The notes under the pieces are model-generated. The model worked only from the letters and a program-made list of their open reading frames with translations. It had not been told where the DNA came from and did not search any database. The translations under genes were made by a program, and so were the position numbers. A DNA stretch of 64,000 nucleotides from Bacillota bacterium (GTDB taxonomy: Bacteria > Bacillota > Clostridia > Acetivibrionales > DSM-1351), in contig JAEYTP010000042.1 of NCBI GenBank assembly GCA_023433945.1, forward strand, positions 1 to 64,000. The letters run 5' to 3'. Shown here one piece after another: positions 44,220 to 52,844 of this stretch (the stretch's first letter is position 1; each line of letters begins with the position of its first letter).

Positions 44220-45098
44220 ATGAGCGTAACTAAAAAAAATATTTGGATAATTGCAGCGTTCTTGGTACCGGGCTTATTGATATATATATACTTAGTACTA
44301 TATCCTATAGGTCAATCTGTAGTTATGAGTACCTTTACATGGGATACTCTTTCTACCAGCAGATTTGTAGGCCTTGATAACTATGTTACAGTTTTTAAGT
44401 CTGGTTTATTTTGGAAATCATTTACTAATTCTTTGATATTTATGGTAGCAACTACAGCCCTGCAGGTGGTTATAGGCTTCGCGCTGGGATACCTTGTGTA
44501 CTTGCAGATAAAGGGATATAGAATTTTTAAGGTGTTGTACTTTGTACCTACTGTACTACCTTCAGTTGCAGTCGGGTTTATTTGGAATTACATCTATAGC
44601 CCTGGTATGGGATTGCTCAAACCTTTAATGCAAGCAATAGGATTAGGGGAACACTTCATTCCTCCACTATCTAGCCCCACACTGGCATTACTTGCCATAA
44701 TAATAGCTCAGACATGGAACTCATGCGGAGTTCAGGTTATTCTATTCAACTCTGGCTTTATGAATATGCCAAACGAGGTAATTGAAAGTGCTACCATTGA
44801 TGGGGCAAGTGGAAGAAGGATGATTTTTAGTATGGTTATTCCTTTATCATGGGACATCATTAAAATGGTAATTATTCTTCAGACTATAGGTGCATTAAGA
44901 TCTTTTGACCTTGTTTACGTAATGACAGGAGGCGGACCAAACCATTCAACAGAGCTGCTTCCATTACATCTGTTTGTTAACTCATTCCAAAACTTCAATA
45001 TTGGATACGGAAATGTAGTGGCAGTAGTAATCTTTGTCCTGGCCATGACGATAACGATTGGTATGAGAAAAGTGATGGCTAAGGATAGCTTATATTAA
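44220..45098 (+). CDS. Carbohydrate ABC permease, MalF type
   Basis: A 292-residue permease with six predicted helices and an EAA loop with the core ESATIDGASGRRMIF near 191-205. It forms the heterodimeric channel with the MalG-type protein. Its place after the MalG-type gene is the reverse of the common malF-malG order. AGGAGG lies before the ATG. The RraA-family gene follows 27 bases later, tying the catabolic genes to this importer. Confidence 0.92.
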   Translation: MSVTKKNIWIIAAFLVPGLLIYIYLVLYPIGQSVVMSTFTWDTLSTSRFVGLDNYVTVFKSGLFWKSFTNSLIFMVATTALQVVIGFALGYLVYLQIKGYRIFKVLYFVPTVLPSVAVGFIWNYIYSPGMGLLKPLMQAIGLGEHFIPPLSSPTLALLAIIIAQTWNSCGVQVILFNSGFMNMPNEVIESATIDGASGRRMIFSMVIPLSWDIIKMVIILQTIGALRSFDLVYVMTGGGPNHSTELLPLHLFVNSFQNFNIGYGNVVAVVIFVLAMTITIGMRKVMAKDSLY

Positions 45099-45125
45099 TA
45101 TTATTATTGAAAAGGAGATTTTAAA

Positions 45126-45830
45126 ATGACACGTACAGAGTTAATTGCCGAATTGAGAAAGTACAGATGTGCAGACCTATCAGATGCAATGGATGCATTA
45201 GGAATGGTTAACGTTGGGTCAATGAGCCCAAACATGAGGCCCCTCAGACCGGGTATGGAATTCAAGGGTTTTGCTTACACTGTGAAGCTTTTGCCAAAGC
45301 AGACCCCAAACAAGGCATGTAAAACAGTAGCTGAATACAAGGAAGAGCTTACAAGAGAGTGCGAAAGTATATATTCCTTCGTAAACGATATTACAGAAGA
45401 AAATGCCAAGGACATGGTAATTGTTATTGATATGGGTGGAGTAGTAGGCGGTGTCTGGGGCTCTGAAATTGCAATGAATATGATGATTAGGGGCGTAGAA
45501 GGTGCTGTAATAGATGGTGCTTGCCGTGATTCTTATGAAACTAACCTTGAAAAGGCTAACGTTTTCTGTACACAGCGTACATATCACCACTCTTATGGAA
45601 GAGTAGTGGGCGGAGCAAGAAATGTTCCTGTTCAATGTGCGGGAGTACAAGTAAAACCAGGTGACATAATATGTGCTGATGATGATGGTGTACTGGTTAT
45701 ACCATTTGAGGTAGCAGAGGATGTTATCAAGTTTGCCAAGATGCAGCTTGAAGAAGATATAGCAACAAGGTCTTCACACTATGAGAAGCTTGGATATGCT
45801 CCTGATGATACGCTTAATCGAGACAAATAG
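45126..45830 (+). CDS. RraA-family lyase (HMG aldolase / oxaloacetate decarboxylase-like)
   Basis: A 234-residue member of the RraA/DlpA family. The substrate and metal site is seen as GGVWGSEIAMNMM (108-120) and VIDGACRDSYE (128-138, with D130, R134 and D135). Catalytic members are class II pyruvate aldolases that cleave 4-hydroxy-4-methyl-2-oxoglutarate or decarboxylate oxaloacetate; others only bind RNase E. Here the catabolic neighbours favour an aldolase that splits a branched hydroxy-keto acid and releases pyruvate or a relative. It is the first enzyme gene after the permeases. Confidence 0.85.
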   Translation: MTRTELIAELRKYRCADLSDAMDALGMVNVGSMSPNMRPLRPGMEFKGFAYTVKLLPKQTPNKACKTVAEYKEELTRECESIYSFVNDITEENAKDMVIVIDMGGVVGGVWGSEIAMNMMIRGVEGAVIDGACRDSYETNLEKANVFCTQRTYHHSYGRVVGGARNVPVQCAGVQVKPGDIICADDDGVLVIPFEVAEDVIKFAKMQLEEDIATRSSHYEKLGYAPDDTLNRDK

Positions 45831-45909
45831 ACCAATATATTTGTGTGAATAGTGGAAGGCTTCACAATGGGTGGAGCCTTTCATAATAATATCGTAAAGG
45901 AGGGATTGT

Positions 45910-46944
45910 ATGAGGGCTATACAGAAAAATGCGGCTAAGCCGGGAGCAGAGCTTGTTGAACTGGACATTCCTGTGATTGAAAAAAACGAAATACTGGTAG
46001 AAGTCAAGGCCACTGCCTTGTGTAAGTCTGATATTGATGTGTATGAATGGACTACTCTTGTACAAAATGGCAAGTATAAGCTGCCTTTTACTATGGGGCA
46101 CGAATTTGCTGGACGTGTTGTCAAGGTGGGGGAAGATGTTAAAGGAATAAAGGTGAATGACAGGGTTGCCGGAGAGACGCATATCCCTTGCGGTTATTGT
46201 CATACCTGTAGGACAGGTAATCAGCATATTTGCAGAAACAACATGGGGGTAATAGGTAGAAGTGTAAATGGAAGTTTTGCTGAATACATAAAGATCCCTG
46301 AGATAGCTGCCATCAAACTTCCCGATAATATTACATACAGACAAGGGGCTGTCCTTGAACCTTTTGCAACAGCTCTTCATTCACTCTCGAAGGTTAATGT
46401 TGCGGGCAATTCCATAGCTATAACAGGTATAGGTGCCATTGGACTTATGGCTGTTGAACTGGCTAAATTTTTGGGCGCTACACAGATATTTGCTATTGGA
46501 AGAAATGATCAAAGGCTTGAAGAATGTAAGAGTAGGGGTGCAGATGTGCTGATAAACAGCAGCCGTCAGGATTTTGTTAAGGAAATTATGCAGCACACCA
46601 ATGGAGTAGGTGTGTCTTCTATTATAGATATGACTGGAAATGAACAAATAATAAACCAGAGTGTTGAAGCTCTTATGGTGGCGGGCAGTCTTGTTGTTGT
46701 GGGAATGGTAGATAAGCCATTAACCTTCAATAATTACATGTATGGTGCAGTATACAAGGAGCTCAAAATTACTGGGATATTCGGTAGAAGAATGTTTGAG
46801 ACATGGGAGATGGCTATGTCTATATTGAGGACGGGAAGAATTGACCTCAACTCTTATATAGGGGGAATATCTAAAATAGAGGATATTGATAAGGCAGTAC
46901 AGGACTTCAAAAAGGTATCAGGACGAATAATTTTTGAATTCTAG
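45910..46944 (+). CDS. Zinc-dependent medium-chain alcohol/polyol dehydrogenase
   Basis: A 344-residue zinc dehydrogenase of the threonine/sorbitol dehydrogenase group. Catalytic zinc ligands are C38, H64 and E65 (GHEFAG); structural zinc ligands are C94, C97, C100 and C108. The NAD site is GIGAIG near 175-180. It would oxidise a secondary or primary alcohol of the imported compound. A weak hairpin at 45854-45883 lies between the RraA-type gene and this one. AAGGAGG precedes the ATG. Confidence 0.9.
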   Translation: MRAIQKNAAKPGAELVELDIPVIEKNEILVEVKATALCKSDIDVYEWTTLVQNGKYKLPFTMGHEFAGRVVKVGEDVKGIKVNDRVAGETHIPCGYCHTCRTGNQHICRNNMGVIGRSVNGSFAEYIKIPEIAAIKLPDNITYRQGAVLEPFATALHSLSKVNVAGNSIAITGIGAIGLMAVELAKFLGATQIFAIGRNDQRLEECKSRGADVLINSSRQDFVKEIMQHTNGVGVSSIIDMTGNEQIINQSVEALMVAGSLVVVGMVDKPLTFNNYMYGAVYKELKITGIFGRRMFETWEMAMSILRTGRIDLNSYIGGISKIEDIDKAVQDFKKVSGRIIFEF

Positions 46945-47069
46945 TTTGATGGAAGGTTTTCTCATATGGTAATTGGTATCACATATGATTTTTACCGTTA
47001 TTGGTTTAGCATATGGTATTATATGAGCTTTTTGGCATGCAAAAGGATTTAATTGAAAGAGGGGATAGA

Positions 47070-47960
47070 ATGATAGATAACAATACTAAACAATGTGTAA
47101 GTATTTTTGAGGTAGGCCCTAGAGATGGATTGCAACCGGAGCCAGTTTTTATTGATACACAAAAGAAGATAGAGCTTGTAAATAAGCTTACTGATGCAGG
47201 ATGTAAAAGGATTGAAGTAACCTCCTTTGTTCACCCCAAATGGGTACCTCAAATGAAGGATAGTAAAGAGGTGTTGGCAGGTATAAATAGAAAAGAAGGG
47301 GTTACATATAATGCTCTTATACCAAACTTGAGAGGACTTGAATTGGCTATAGAAAGTGGGCTTAAAGAAGTAGTTACCATTATGAGTACCAGTGAAAGCC
47401 ACAATAAAAAGAATCTCAATATGAGTCCTGAGGAGTCTCTTAAGGAGATTGAAAAGATAAATAAGGTTGCGGCGCAAAACGGTGTTAAGGTGCGTTCATA
47501 TATTGCAACAGTTTTTGGTTGTCCTATAGAGGGGCATATGAGTCCTCAAAAAGCACTTGATATTGCATTGCAACTGGAGTCCTTCGGTTCATATGAAATT
47601 TCTCTAGGTGATACTACAGGTATGGCAAATCCGGTATCTGCCTATGAAATTCCTAAAATGATAAAGGAGAATTTGACCAAGGCATCTCTTGCTGTTCACT
47701 ATCATAAATACAACGGACTTGAGTTTGCAAATAACCTAGCGTCTTATAATGCGGGAATAAGAATATTTGACTCAGCAGCTGGGGGGCTTGGAGGATGTCC
47801 ATATGCACCTGGTGCAAAGGGCAATTGCCAAACTGAAATACTGGTTGAAATGTTCGAGAGGATGGGCATTGATACAGGTATTAACCTTGAGAAAATATAT
47901 GAAGCAGGTAATTTCGCTCAAACCTTGAGTACTTTACTTCATCAAAGATGTGAAGTGTAA
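47070..47960 (+). CDS. HMG-CoA lyase-like enzyme (DRE-TIM family)
   Basis: A 296-residue TIM barrel of the HMG-CoA lyase group, which cleaves 3-hydroxy-3-methylglutaryl-CoA to acetyl-CoA and acetoacetate. Conserved residues are present: EVGPRDG with R18 and D19, metal ligands D19, H210, H212 and N252, and the catalytic loop GGCPYAPG with C243. One feature is unusual: after H210-x-H212 the family has Asp-Thr, but this protein has K213-Y214, so the substrate may differ. ATG 47070 is chosen with AGAGGGG before it; an upstream ATG at 47013 lacks a site. HMG-CoA reductase follows 58 bases later. Confidence 0.85.
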   Translation: MIDNNTKQCVSIFEVGPRDGLQPEPVFIDTQKKIELVNKLTDAGCKRIEVTSFVHPKWVPQMKDSKEVLAGINRKEGVTYNALIPNLRGLELAIESGLKEVVTIMSTSESHNKKNLNMSPEESLKEIEKINKVAAQNGVKVRSYIATVFGCPIEGHMSPQKALDIALQLESFGSYEISLGDTTGMANPVSAYEIPKMIKENLTKASLAVHYHKYNGLEFANNLASYNAGIRIFDSAAGGLGGCPYAPGAKGNCQTEILVEMFERMGIDTGINLEKIYEAGNFAQTLSTLLHQRCEV

Positions 47961-48018
47961 AGTCAGTTGTGAAGAAACAGAGTAAATAGAGTTTACTCAT
48001 TTATATAGGAGGATCAAT

Positions 48019-49335
48019 ATGAATAGCCAAATTCTAAGTGAAATAAAGCAAAAATATATATCCGGAGAGATTAAGAGTCAACATCTTGAAACAGAGATTT
48101 TCAAGCAGGTTTATCAGTCTGATGCACAAAGGGTAAAGGATGCCTGCAAGGATGCATCTGATATCCGCTGTGAGGCTGTAGAGCAAGCAACAGGGATTGA
48201 GCTCCCAATTATTAAAAATACTCGTATAGACAATTGCTCTTTGGTTGCGGGTGAAACAATACTATCGGGAATAGAAGGTAAAATCGGCACTGCCACTATT
48301 CCAATGGGTATTGCTGGTCCTGTACAGATTAATGGCCAATTCGTAAATGAGAAGGTTTTTATACCTTTAGCTACAAATGAGGCAGCCTTAGTAGCAGGTG
48401 TACAACGAGGTATAAAGGCTATTAACATGGCTGGAGGGCTCAATACGATAGTTCACTTTGATGGAATGACCAGAGCACCTTTGATAGAGGCACCAGATAT
48501 TAGCGAGGCACGTAGATTTTGTGAACAAATAAAGAATGATAAAAAGCTATTTGCATCCTTGGCTGTATTATCGAGAGACCCATTTGTTAGGTTAGAGCAA
48601 ATAGACCCATATCAGCTGGGAACAAAGGTATTTCTCAGAATGACCTTTAAAACAGGGGATGCAATGGGTATGAATGGTGTAACAAAGGCATCAGCAGACA
48701 TAACAAGAGGAATTCTTGCTATGATGCCCGAGTGGAAGCTAATAACTATCAGTAGTAATCTCTGTTCAGACAAGAAATCTTCTCATATAAATGTGCTCAA
48801 CGGCAGAGGGAAGTCCATTCAGACAGAAGTTTTTGTACCTGATGAGGTCTTGAAGGCTGTATTCAAAAAGGGTGTCAACGCAAGAAGTGTTGAAAAAACG
48901 GTTTTCCATAAGTGCTACTTAGGTTCTTGCTATAGTGGAACTATAGCTGGCTTTAATGTAAATGCAGCAAATGCGGTTGCGGCTTTCTATGCAGCAACGG
49001 GTCAGGATTTGGCACATGTGATATCGTCTTCTAGCTGCTTTGTTCAAGCAGATGCAGTAGAAGGTGGGGTACACTTTATGGTAACATTACCTTGTATGGA
49101 GCTTGCTACAATAGGTGGGGGCACAATGTTTGGCACAGCTAAGGAGGCTTTGAGACTTATAGGTTGTGGAGGCTTTGGAAGTAGTGTTGATGACAATACC
49201 AACGTTTTACGATTGGCAGAGATAGCTGCAACTGCAGTTACTGCTCTTGACCTCAACACAGCTTGTGCCCAGGCTGCAGGCTATGAAATGGCCGATTCCC
49301 ATGTAAAGCTGGCAAGAGGAGAAGAGGATAAATAA
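48019..49335 (+). CDS. Class I hydroxymethylglutaryl-CoA reductase
   Basis: A 438-residue HMG-CoA reductase, interconverting HMG-CoA and mevalonate. All four catalytic residues of the family are seen: E121 (PLATNEAALVAG), K252 (SDKK), D330 (ATGQDLAH) and H428 (DSHVKLAR). The cofactor motif is DAMGMN (214-219), the class I form typical of archaea and eukaryotes rather than class II DAMGAN. There is no membrane anchor. No mevalonate kinase or other mevalonate-pathway gene is near; instead an HMG-CoA-lyase-like gene lies just upstream, as in mevalonate-degrading Pseudomonas mevalonii (mvaA/mvaB). AGGAGG precedes the ATG. Confidence 0.92.
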   Translation: MNSQILSEIKQKYISGEIKSQHLETEIFKQVYQSDAQRVKDACKDASDIRCEAVEQATGIELPIIKNTRIDNCSLVAGETILSGIEGKIGTATIPMGIAGPVQINGQFVNEKVFIPLATNEAALVAGVQRGIKAINMAGGLNTIVHFDGMTRAPLIEAPDISEARRFCEQIKNDKKLFASLAVLSRDPFVRLEQIDPYQLGTKVFLRMTFKTGDAMGMNGVTKASADITRGILAMMPEWKLITISSNLCSDKKSSHINVLNGRGKSIQTEVFVPDEVLKAVFKKGVNARSVEKTVFHKCYLGSCYSGTIAGFNVNAANAVAAFYAATGQDLAHVISSSSCFVQADAVEGGVHFMVTLPCMELATIGGGTMFGTAKEALRLIGCGGFGSSVDDNTNVLRLAEIAATAVTALDLNTACAQAAGYEMADSHVKLARGEEDK

Positions 49336-49364
49336 TTTTTTACTAATTCTTAGAGGAGGTAATT

Positions 49365-50276
49365 ATGATAGAGTCTATTAAAAAGTATATGCAGGTTGGT
49401 TTGATACATTTTATGGCATATCCTACTACTATGAAAGGTGAGGGTCCTATAGAAGAAACAATACTGAAAATAGCAACAGATGATTACTTCGATGCTATAG
49501 AGATTACCTGGATAAAGGATGATAGTACTAGACAAAGGGTGAAGAAGATTCTTGACTCATCCCATATGACTGTTGCTTATGGTGGCCAGCCAAGATTACT
49601 GACAACAGGAATGAACATCAATGATCTTGATGATAAAAAGCGTGCAGCTTCTGTTGCCACTCTAAAGGAAGGAATAGACGAGGCTTATGAAATGGGAGCT
49701 ATAGGAATGGCCTTTCTATCTGGTAAATATCTAGAAGAAACAAAGGAGCAAAGTTATCAAGCACTTGTAAAGTCAACAAAAGAGCTCTGCGACTATGCAA
49801 AAGAAAAGGGCAATATCAAAATTGTACTTGAAGTGTTTGACTACGACATCGATAAGAAATCTATAATCGGCCCTGTTGAGCTAGCAAAAAGATTTGCAGA
49901 GGATATAAGGAAAGAGTATGATAATTTTGGACTTATGGTAGACCTTTCGCATATTCCTATGTTGAGAGAATCTATCGAGCAGAGCATCCTTCCTATCAAG
50001 GATTACATAGTACATGCTCATATGGGTAATACCGTAATTAAGGATCAATCTTGTGAAGCTTATGGAGACACTCATCCACGCTTTGGTTTCCCAAACTCTG
50101 AAAATGATGTGGATCAGCTTGTTGAATACTTGCGAGTATTGATGGATATTGGGTTTATAAGTGAAGAGAAGAGGCCTGTGGTAAGCTTTGAGGTTAAGCC
50201 ATGGGGAGATGAAAACCCTGATGTGGTAGTAGCAAATGCCAAGAGAACGCTCAACCTTGCATGGGCTAGGATGTAG
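49365..50276 (+). CDS. TIM-barrel sugar isomerase/epimerase-like protein
   Basis: A 303-residue xylose-isomerase-like (AP endonuclease 2 family) TIM barrel. Likely metal ligands are E156 (VLEVFD), D193 (MVDLSH), H219 (VHAHMG) and E276 (SFEVKPW), in the order used by sugar epimerases, hydroxypyruvate isomerases and some sugar-acid decarboxylases. AGAGGAGG precedes the ATG, 29 bases after the HMG-CoA reductase stop. It is placed to rearrange the substrate or a cleavage product; the precise reaction is not predictable. Confidence 0.82.
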   Translation: MIESIKKYMQVGLIHFMAYPTTMKGEGPIEETILKIATDDYFDAIEITWIKDDSTRQRVKKILDSSHMTVAYGGQPRLLTTGMNINDLDDKKRAASVATLKEGIDEAYEMGAIGMAFLSGKYLEETKEQSYQALVKSTKELCDYAKEKGNIKIVLEVFDYDIDKKSIIGPVELAKRFAEDIRKEYDNFGLMVDLSHIPMLRESIEQSILPIKDYIVHAHMGNTVIKDQSCEAYGDTHPRFGFPNSENDVDQLVEYLRVLMDIGFISEEKRPVVSFEVKPWGDENPDVVVANAKRTLNLAWARM

Positions 50277-50439
50277 AGATATAACTCACTATTGTTGGCA
50301 TTCAAGAGATGGGCCTTTAAGTATAGAGGTATTGTGCTACTTTTACTTGAATATATGAGAAAACAAATGAACCACTGTGGGATATTAGATTAAAAGTGTA
50401 GCGTGCTTACACTATGAACAATAGAGGAGGTATTGTTTA

Positions 50440-51399
50440 ATGAAGATAGTAGTGTTAGATGGATATACCTTAAATCCAGGTGACTTGACCTGGGAGGGGC
50501 TTGAAAAGATAGGGGCTTTGACAGTCTACGATAGAACTCCAAAAGAGTTGATAGTAGATAGAATAGGGGACGCAGAGATTGTTTTTACCAATAAGGCCCC
50601 TTTGACAAAAGAAATATTTGATAGCTGTCCTACCATCAAATATGTTGGGGTATTAGCAACTGGCTATAATGTAGTGGACACTGACTATGCAAAGGCAAGG
50701 GGTATAGCTGTCACAAATATACCCACATATGGAACGGCTGCTGTTGCTCAGTTCGCCATTGCGCTATTACTTGAGCTGTGCCACAATGTCGGTCTGCACA
50801 GCCAAACAGTACATGCTGGAGAATGGTCCAGCTGCCCTGATTTCTGTTATTGGAAGTCCCCACTTATAGAGCTTGCTGGAAAAACACTTGGAATTATTGG
50901 GTTTGGAAGGATAGGCCAGAGTACCGCAAAGATTGCTCAGGCATTGGGCATGAAGGTTGTTGCATATGACGAGTACAAGATAGAGGGTATTGAAAATGAT
51001 AACCTTAAGTATGTTTCACTTGACGAGCTTTTTGCAGCTTCTGATGCGATTTCGTTGCATTGTCCGTTATTCCCTTCAACTCAAGGTATAATAAACAAAC
51101 AAAATATTGAGAAAATGAAGGACGGGGTAATGCTTATCAATACCTCCAGAGGGCCTTTAGTTGTGGAACAGGATTTAGCTGATGCCTTAAAATCAGGCAA
51201 GGTAAAAGGTGCAGCAGTGGATGTTGTTTCTTCAGAGCCAATAAAGCCGGACAATGTATTGCTGTCAGCACCAAATTGTATTATTACTCCTCACATTGCG
51301 TGGGCACCAAAGGAGTCAAGAGAAAGACTGATGAATATTGCAGTAGACAATTTGGACAATTTCCTAAAGGGAAATCCTATAAATGTGGTAAATAAGTAA
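50440..51399 (+). CDS. D-2-hydroxyacid dehydrogenase (glycerate dehydrogenase-like)
   Basis: A 319-residue NAD-dependent D-isomer-specific 2-hydroxyacid dehydrogenase. The Rossmann motif GFGRIG is at 154-159 and the catalytic triad is R237 (NTSRGP), E266 (SEP) and H285 (TPHIAW). The closest functional groups are hydroxypyruvate/glyoxylate reductases, making D-glycerate. A glycerate kinase gene follows after a 128-base spacer, which supports hydroxypyruvate as substrate. AGAGGAGG is upstream of the ATG. Confidence 0.9.
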   Translation: MKIVVLDGYTLNPGDLTWEGLEKIGALTVYDRTPKELIVDRIGDAEIVFTNKAPLTKEIFDSCPTIKYVGVLATGYNVVDTDYAKARGIAVTNIPTYGTAAVAQFAIALLLELCHNVGLHSQTVHAGEWSSCPDFCYWKSPLIELAGKTLGIIGFGRIGQSTAKIAQALGMKVVAYDEYKIEGIENDNLKYVSLDELFAASDAISLHCPLFPSTQGIINKQNIEKMKDGVMLINTSRGPLVVEQDLADALKSGKVKGAAVDVVSSEPIKPDNVLLSAPNCIITPHIAWAPKESRERLMNIAVDNLDNFLKGNPINVVNK

Positions 51400-51429
51400 A
51401 GCATACAGCGGCTCAGCAATTAACAAAAC

Positions 51430-51468
51430 AAGCAAACGAAATAAGCAAACGAAACAAGCAAACAAACA
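51430..51468. repeat. 13-bp tandem repeat, three units
   Basis: AAGCAAACGAAAT, AAGCAAACGAAAC and AAGCAAACAAACA follow one another exactly. The surrounding spacer (51415-51520) is A/C-rich and almost free of G and T on the coding strand, so the message is unstructured here. Confidence 0.85.
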
Positions 51469-51527
51469 AAGCTACAAGTAACAAACCTTAAAAATAAAAA
51501 ACAAACTTAGTGTAAAAAGGGGAAAGT

Positions 51528-52661
51528 ATGAAAAAGATTTTGCTGGTGCCTGATTCTTTTAAAGGGACCATGTCTTCGGAACAAATCTGTAATATTATGA
51601 AGAACGCTATTGAGAAGGTTTTCCCAGAAGCTGAGATTGTCTCAATACCTGTTGCAGATGGTGGAGAAGGAAGTGTTGATGCGTTTCTGTCAGGTATAGG
51701 TGGAAAAAAGGTGGATGTAATAGTAAAAGGTCCGTTTTTCTTAGATATAAATAGCTTCTTCGGGCTGTTACCTGATGGTACCGCTGTAATTGAGATGGCA
51801 GCAGCATGTGGTTTGCCAATAGTGGGACATATAAAGAATCCTGAGCTAACTACAACATATGGTGTTGGCCAGCTAATCAAGCATGCTCTCGATATGGGGT
51901 GCAAAAAGATTATTATTGGATTGGGTGGCAGCGCTACAAATGATGGAGGATGTGGAGCCGCTGCAGCTCTCGGCGCAGTGTTCAGGGATGTTGACGGACA
52001 GCCCTTTGTCCCAATAGGAGAGAACCTCAAAAACATTCATAGCATTGACCTATCAGGGATGGATGGCAGGCTGTCCACAATCCCAGTGTTGGCAATGTGC
52101 GATGTGGATAATCCACTGTGCGGTGAAAACGGAGCTGCAGCTGTGTTCGGACCCCAGAAGGGTGCTGACCCCGAGATGGTAAGTCGACTTGACAATGGGC
52201 TATGGTATCTATCAAGGGTGGTAGAAGATACTATCGGAAGAGACCTTAGCAAAATAGGTGGTGCAGGTGCCGCTGGAGGAATGGGCTTTGGAGTACAGGC
52301 CTTCTTCAATGCACAAATTAAGATGGGAATTGAAGTTGTTCTTGATACAGTAGACTTTGATATTCTGGCAAAGGATGCAGACCTTGTTATCACTGGAGAA
52401 GGAAAGCTGGATACCCAGTCACTACGAGGCAAGGTAATATCGGGTGTGCTCAGAAGAGCAAACAAAGCAGGTGCACCTGTAATTGCAATTGTTGGTGATA
52501 TCGGGGACGGGATTGAGGCTATCTATGATGAAGGTATTAAAGGAGTATTCAGCATTAATCGTGTTGCTGTTCCATATGAGAAGGCAAAGCAAAGAGCAGA
52601 GCAGGATTTATATCTGACGGTAGAAAACCTGATGAGGTATCATAAGTTTTTATTAGAATAA
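51528..52661 (+). CDS. Glycerate kinase (GlxK/GarK family)
   Basis: A 377-residue glycerate kinase. The family N terminus VPDSFKGTMSS (7-17), ADGGEGSVDAF near 43-53, GLGGSATNDGGCGAA and the GAGAAGG segment are all present. It phosphorylates D-glycerate to a phosphoglycerate that enters glycolysis. AAAAGGGGAAAG precedes the ATG. It ends the long same-strand run from the ABC importer and shows that at least one three-carbon hydroxy acid is made by the pathway. Confidence 0.93.
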   Translation: MKKILLVPDSFKGTMSSEQICNIMKNAIEKVFPEAEIVSIPVADGGEGSVDAFLSGIGGKKVDVIVKGPFFLDINSFFGLLPDGTAVIEMAAACGLPIVGHIKNPELTTTYGVGQLIKHALDMGCKKIIIGLGGSATNDGGCGAAAALGAVFRDVDGQPFVPIGENLKNIHSIDLSGMDGRLSTIPVLAMCDVDNPLCGENGAAAVFGPQKGADPEMVSRLDNGLWYLSRVVEDTIGRDLSKIGGAGAAGGMGFGVQAFFNAQIKMGIEVVLDTVDFDILAKDADLVITGEGKLDTQSLRGKVISGVLRRANKAGAPVIAIVGDIGDGIEAIYDEGIKGVFSINRVAVPYEKAKQRAEQDLYLTVENLMRYHKFLLE

Positions 52662-52844
52662 AAAATTATTATTTATTTAATACAAATTGCTAATATGCTT
52701 TGGGTATACATTGCATGTTAGTAGTATTTTTTTAAGATTTTACTTTTAAAAACACTTTTTAAAAGTCCTCAAAAGATGTTATTATATAGCTAGATATTCT
52801 ATACAAATATAGATAGTTTAATATTTAGTATTAGGGAGGTATAT

